17,328 nucleotides of DNA, from contig DGEQ01000041.1 in NCBI GenBank assembly GCA_002386045.1, forward strand, positions 16,901 to 34,228, read 5' to 3'. Shown here one piece after another: positions 14,388 through 17,328 of the stretch (position 1 is its first letter; the number at the start of each line of letters is the position of its first letter). The translations under genes were made by a program, and so were the position numbers. The notes beneath the pieces were generated by a model. It was not told where the DNA came from, made no database searches, and was given only the letters and a program-made list of their open reading frames with translations. Source of the stretch: Hungateiclostridiaceae bacterium UBA3922. Its GTDB lineage: Bacteria > Bacillota > Clostridia > Acetivibrionales > DTU013.

Positions 14388-14443
14388 CACCCATGCAGGC
14401 CACACCCATGCAGACCGTACCCTGCGGGCCGTGCATGTGTGCC
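14388..14443. repeat. Direct repeat and hairpin upstream of the T-box promoter
   Basis: CACCCATGCAG occurs twice (14388-14398 and 14403-14413). The second copy also lies in an inverted repeat, CACAC-CC-ATGCA (14401-14412) against TGCATGTGTG (14432-14441). There is no T-run after it, so a terminator is not supported; its role is unknown. Confidence 0.35.
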
Positions 14444-14466
14444 AGGGCGTTCAGGCGCCTTTCCCC

Positions 14467-14495
14467 TTGACACATTTTTTTTAATATATTATATT
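14467..14495 (+). promoter_or_regulatory. Strong sigma-A promoter of the valS T-box transcript
   Basis: A perfect TTGACA (14467-14472) is followed after 17 nt by TATATT (14490-14495), with the start expected near 14502. The -10 sits in a perfect AT palindrome, TTAATATA-T-TATATTAA (14481-14497). Confidence 0.8.
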
Positions 14496-14502
14496 AACCA
14501 AT

Positions 14503-14767
14503 ATAAATCGAATAGCGCACAAGACATTGAACGGGAGGAGTAGGCAGGGATCTGCCCCAAAGAGAGAAAGACCCGTGGGCTGGAAGGTCTTTCGGGGTAA
14601 GGCTGCTGAAGGTCGCCCGGGAGTCCTGCAGCAAAAAGCCGCAGAAAGCGGAACAACTGCAGCGGCAAATGGACCGTTATTCCTGAGAGTGCCCTGATAA
14701 AGGGAATTTTGGTGGTACCGCGGAGTATGCCCTTCGTCCAAATTTAAGGATGAAGGGCTTCACTTTT
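14503..14767 (+). ncRNA. Valine T-box riboswitch leader
   Basis: The leader senses uncharged tRNA and lets transcription continue when valine-tRNA charging is low. Stem I shows the loop-E pair AGTA (14539-14542) and GAA (14608-14610) flanking the helix GGCAG/CTGCT (14543-14547, 14603-14607). The specifier codon after the GAA is GTC (14612-14614), valine, followed by a purine. The conserved AGAGAG (14561-14566) is present. The T-box core TGGTACCGCGG (14713-14723) has the bulge UGGU, which would pair with the ACCA end of tRNA-Val (discriminator A). The competing terminator is GCCCTTCGTCC (14729-14739) with GGATGAAGGGC (14748-14758) and a short U-rich tail. The specifier agrees with valS downstream. 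Confidence 0.93.
14729..14767 (+). terminator. T-box regulated terminator
   Basis: An 11-bp stem with one G-U pair (14729-14739 with 14748-14758) and an 8-nt loop, followed by TTCACTTTT. It is mutually exclusive with the antiterminator that contains the T-box core at 14713-14723. The tail is interrupted, so read-through in the off state may be leaky. Confidence 0.85.
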
Positions 14768-14782
14768 GAAAGGAAGTGGCAT

Positions 14783-15031
14783 ATGCCTGTACTAGAAATA
14801 CTGGCCGGGCTCATTATGGCTGCCGGTGTGATCATCGTGGCGTCGGCGAAAAATATCGTGAAGAAATACGGCCTCGACAGGAAAGTGGTACTTGGGTATG
14901 AATCAGAGCTGGATGAATCGGAGGCAGAAAAATACAGGATGCTGAAAGCGACAGTTAATGTGAAGCTTTACGGCATGCTCGTCTTCCTGCCGGGAGTGAT
15001 ACTGCTTCTGATCGCTTTCACAAGGATGTAG
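14783..15031 (+). CDS. Small two-helix membrane protein in the valS T-box transcript
   Basis: Encodes 82 aa that I do not assign to a named family. Residues about 4-20 form a hydrophobic helix with small residues, and about 64-79 a second one (MLVFLPGVILLLIAFT). Between them is a 40-residue soluble stretch that begins basic (KNIVKKYGLDRK) and continues acidic (ESELDESEAEK). A hairpin with both ends on the same side of the membrane is the simplest topology. I chose ATG 14783: AGGAAG lies 6 nt upstream, whereas the in-frame ATG at 14750 falls inside the T-box terminator stem and would be unusable. It is 15 nt beyond the terminator and 225 nt before valS, so it should rise with valS when tRNA-Val is uncharged. 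Its stop codon abuts an 18-bp tandem repeat. Function unknown. Confidence 0.75.
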   Translation: MPVLEILAGLIMAAGVIIVASAKNIVKKYGLDRKVVLGYESELDESEAEKYRMLKATVNVKLYGMLVFLPGVILLLIAFTRM

Positions 15032-15156
15032 CATACAAGCAGGATACAGCATACAGGCAGGTTATAGCTCACAGGCAGGATGAAATATATAGACAGAAAA
15101 CAGCATACAAGCATGATGCAGCTTACTGGAAGGATGCAGCATACAGGCGGGGCAAC
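15013..15156. repeat. 18-bp tandem repeat (7 units plus a possible eighth in the gene end)
   Basis: Units start every 18 bp at 15031, 15049, 15067, 15085, 15103, 15121 and 15139, with consensus GCATACAGGCAGGATGCA. Match to consensus is about 15-16 of 18 for units 1-3, 5 and 6, and poorer for units 4 (11) and 7 (12). A related word, CTTTCACAAGGATGTA (15015-15030), forms the last codons of the preceding gene and may be the seed. The frame after the stop is soon closed again, so the repeat is not coding now. Confidence 0.8.
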
Positions 15157-15256
15157 AGCCTGACGATACAGTGAATGGCTGATGGAACGATGTGCCCATC
15201 ACAAAACGATCATAAATCGGACGATTCGAAAACAACTGCAGCCGGGAGGAGATTTG

Positions 15257-17328
15257 ATGGAAAGGATAAATGAGTTGGCAAAAAAATACGATCCGTCACA
15301 GGTGGAGGACAGGCTTTATAAAGAATGGACGGAAAAGGGTTATTTCCATGCGGAGCCGGACGACAGCAAGACGCCGTTCACCATAGTGATACCTCCGCCG
15401 AACATCACCGGACAGCTTCACATGGGGCATGCCCTCGACAATACACTGCAGGACATACTGATCAGGTGGAAACGGATGCAGGGCTACTGCGCGCTGTGGC
15501 TGCCGGGCACGGACCATGCCAGCATAGCCACTGAGGCGAGGATCGTCGAGACCATGGCAAAAGAGGGCCTGAAAAAGGAAGACATAGGCCGGGAAAAATT
15601 CCTTGAAAGGGCCTGGGAATGGAAAAGGGTCTATGGCGGCAGGATAGTGGAGCAGCTCAAGAAGCTGGGCAGCTCTTGCGATTGGGAAAGGGAAAGGTTC
15701 ACGATGGACGAGGGCCTTTCGAAGGCCGTGCTCGAGGTTTTCGTCAGGCTTTATGAAAAAGGCCTCATCTACAGGGGCGACCGCATAATCAACTGGTGTC
15801 CCAAGTGCTGTACATCCATATCGGATGCGGAAGTGGAATACGAGGAACAGGAAGGCAGTTTCTGGCACATAAAGTACCCGATAAAGGACGGCGACGGGTT
15901 CGTGACGGTAGCTACGACCAGGCCGGAGACAATGCTCGGCGATACGGCAGTCGCAGTCAACCCGGAAGATGAGAGGTACAAAGACCTGGTAGGCAAGACG
16001 GTCATACTGCCGCTGATGGACAGGGAGATACCGGTCATCGCAGACTCTTACGTGGATAAGGAATTCGGGACTGGCGTCGTGAAGATAACCCCGGCCCACG
16101 ATCCCAACGACTTTGAAGTCGGCCTGCGCCATGGCCTTGAGCAGATAAGGGTCATGGACGACAGGGCAGTCATGAACGAGGATGCAGGCAGGTACGCCGG
16201 ACTGGACAGGTACGAGGCAAGGAAGAAGATTGTGGAGGACCTGAAGGAACTCGGTCTGCTTGCAAAGATCGAGGGACATAAACACAACGTAGGCACATGT
16301 TACAGGTGCGGCACAGTCATCGAGCCAATCCTGTCAAGGCAGTGGTTCGTGAAGATGAAGCCGCTGGCAGAGCCTGCTATAGAAGTGGTCAGGAACGGGA
16401 CGGTCAAATTCGTGCCCGAAAGATTTTCGAAAATATATTTCAACTGGATGGAGAACATCCAGGACTGGTGCATATCGAGACAGTTGTGGTGGGGCCACCG
16501 CATACCCGCATATTACTGCCAGGGATGCGGAGAGATGACGGTCGCCCGCGAGCAGCCTGATACCTGCCCTGTTTGCGGATCGCCGAACCTGGAACAGGAC
16601 CCGGACACGCTGGACACATGGTTCAGTTCGGCTCTCTGGCCTTTCTCCACGCTGGGATGGCCGGAGAAGACGAGGGATCTCGAGTATTTCTACCCGACGG
16701 ATGTGCTCGTTACGGGTTATGACATCATCTTCTTCTGGGTGGCCAGGATGATATTCTCGGCCCTTGAGCATACGGGCAGGGAGCCTTTCAAGTATGTGTT
16801 CATCCATGGCATAGTCAGGGACGCCCAGGGCAGGAAGATGAGCAAATCCCTCGGCAACGGGATAGACCCGCTTGAGGTCATAGAGCAGTATGGCACAGAT
16901 GCGCTGAGGTTTGCGCTGACCACCGGCAACTCGCCCGGAAACGACCTGAGGTTCTCCACGGAAAAGGTGGAAGCCGGCAGGAACTTTGCCAACAAGATAT
17001 GGAACGCTGCAAGATTCGTGCTGATGAACTTTGACGAAGGGGTGGACTTCAGCAGGATCGACAGGAGCAAATTAACGACGGCCGACAAGTGGATCCTGAG
17101 CAGGGCCAACACGGTCGTGAAGGAAGTTACGGAGAACCTCGAAAACTTCGAACTGGGCATCGCGCTCCAGAAAATATACGAGTTCATCTGGGAGGAGTTC
17201 TGCGATTGGTATATAGAACTCGTGAAACCCAGGCTCTTCGACAGGGACGACCCCACACGGCTTGAGGCGCAGTGGGTGCTGAACCATGTCCTCGGCACCG
17301 CGATGAAACTGCTGCACCCGTATATGCC
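15257..17328 (+). CDS. valS: Valyl-tRNA synthetase (3' end beyond window)
   Basis: The first 690 residues of a class I synthetase; full ValRS is usually about 880 aa, so about 190 residues of the anticodon-binding and coiled-coil C-terminus lie outside. It charges tRNA-Val with valine and hydrolyses mischarged threonyl-tRNA through its editing domain. Visible features: HIGH-type motif HMGH at 55-58 in PPPNITGQLHMGHALDN, the ValRS CPKC-type cysteine pair in NWCPKCCTSISDAEVEY, the editing-domain TTRPETMLGDTAV, a second cysteine cluster (CQGCG...CPVCG), and KMSKS at 527-531. ATG 15257 has GGGAGGAG 5 nt upstream. Expression should be set by the valine T-box at 14503-14767, shared with the small membrane gene. 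No frameshift or stop occurs in the visible part. Confidence 0.97.
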   Translation, partial: MERINELAKKYDPSQVEDRLYKEWTEKGYFHAEPDDSKTPFTIVIPPPNITGQLHMGHALDNTLQDILIRWKRMQGYCALWLPGTDHASIATEARIVETMAKEGLKKEDIGREKFLERAWEWKRVYGGRIVEQLKKLGSSCDWERERFTMDEGLSKAVLEVFVRLYEKGLIYRGDRIINWCPKCCTSISDAEVEYEEQEGSFWHIKYPIKDGDGFVTVATTRPETMLGDTAVAVNPEDERYKDLVGKTVILPLMDREIPVIADSYVDKEFGTGVVKITPAHDPNDFEVGLRHGLEQIRVMDDRAVMNEDAGRYAGLDRYEARKKIVEDLKELGLLAKIEGHKHNVGTCYRCGTVIEPILSRQWFVKMKPLAEPAIEVVRNGTVKFVPERFSKIYFNWMENIQDWCISRQLWWGHRIPAYYCQGCGEMTVAREQPDTCPVCGSPNLEQDPDTLDTWFSSALWPFSTLGWPEKTRDLEYFYPTDVLVTGYDIIFFWVARMIFSALEHTGREPFKYVFIHGIVRDAQGRKMSKSLGNGIDPLEVIEQYGTDALRFALTTGNSPGNDLRFSTEKVEAGRNFANKIWNAARFVLMNFDEGVDFSRIDRSKLTTADKWILSRANTVVKEVTENLENFELGIALQKIYEFIWEEFCDWYIELVKPRLFDRDDPTRLEAQWVLNHVLGTAMKLLHPYM

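Noticed and set aside
14601..14610. GCU (Ala) or CUG (Leu) as the T-box specifier
   Set aside because: These bases form the helix just above the loop-E GAA. The codon after GAA is GUC, which agrees with valS downstream and with the UGGU bulge.
15031..15156. CRISPR array or tRNA-like repeats
   Set aside because: The units are directly abutting without spacers, so this is a simple tandem repeat.
15296..16285. 329-aa open frame on the minus strand
   Set aside because: Antisense to valS, whose plus-strand frame is open with all synthetase motifs from 15257 to the window end.

Overview
The window looks like a chromosomal segment of a Gram-positive anaerobe of the class Clostridia. Supporting signs are strong AGGAGG-type ribosome binding sites, sigma-A promoters with AT-rich -10 regions, a valine T-box leader in front of valS, a DUF1540 cysteine-rich miniprotein, a TGS/uridine-kinase fusion protein typical of Clostridia, and a ROK-type XylR. 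Coding DNA is roughly half G+C, with heavy use of AGG (Arg) and ATA (Ile). The genus cannot be fixed from the sequence alone. There are no phage, transposase or CRISPR genes, so this is mostly core chromosome with unusually repeat-rich intergenic gaps.

Layout. 1-372 (+): small PilZ-domain protein, ending 6 nt from the end of a convergent 830-aa protein (379-2871, -) with a degenerate cyclic-nucleotide-binding fold at its N-terminus. 3033-4679 (-): peptide chain release factor 3 (prfC), divergent from a TGS-SAD-uridine kinase fusion (4794-6461, +), with the two promoters sharing their -35 region. 6626-6808 (-): DUF1540 miniprotein. 7022-11152 (+): xylose catabolic operon xylB-xylR-xylA with its own promoter and a strong terminator at 11284-11344. 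11681-12208 (+): Amidase_6-type cysteine hydrolase. 12298-12771 (-) cheW lies downstream of 12818-14020 (-) argJ. 14467-14767: promoter plus valine T-box leader reading rightward into a small two-helix membrane protein (14783-15031) and valS (15257 to the window end, truncated by the window).

How the genes work together. XylA and XylB take D-xylose to xylulose 5-phosphate, and the co-transcribed ROK repressor XylR very likely senses xylose and controls the operon. The T-box should couple valS and the small membrane protein to uncharged tRNA-Val: the leader shows a GUC specifier in the loop-E context, a UGGU acceptor-binding bulge and a terminator. The remaining genes are housekeeping (prfC, argJ) or signalling (PilZ, cNMP-like protein, CheW).

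The intergenic DNA is the unusual part: (i) a 21-bp degenerate tandem repeat after xylA; (ii) a cluster about 270 bp long of GGGGACACTCCTC-type words that switch orientation halfway; (iii) a 150-bp element bounded by 25-bp imperfect terminal inverted repeats upstream of the T-box; and (iv) an 18-bp tandem repeat, seven to eight units, that starts at the stop codon of the small membrane protein. The least characterised proteins are the 830-aa cNMP-like protein and the T-box-controlled membrane protein.
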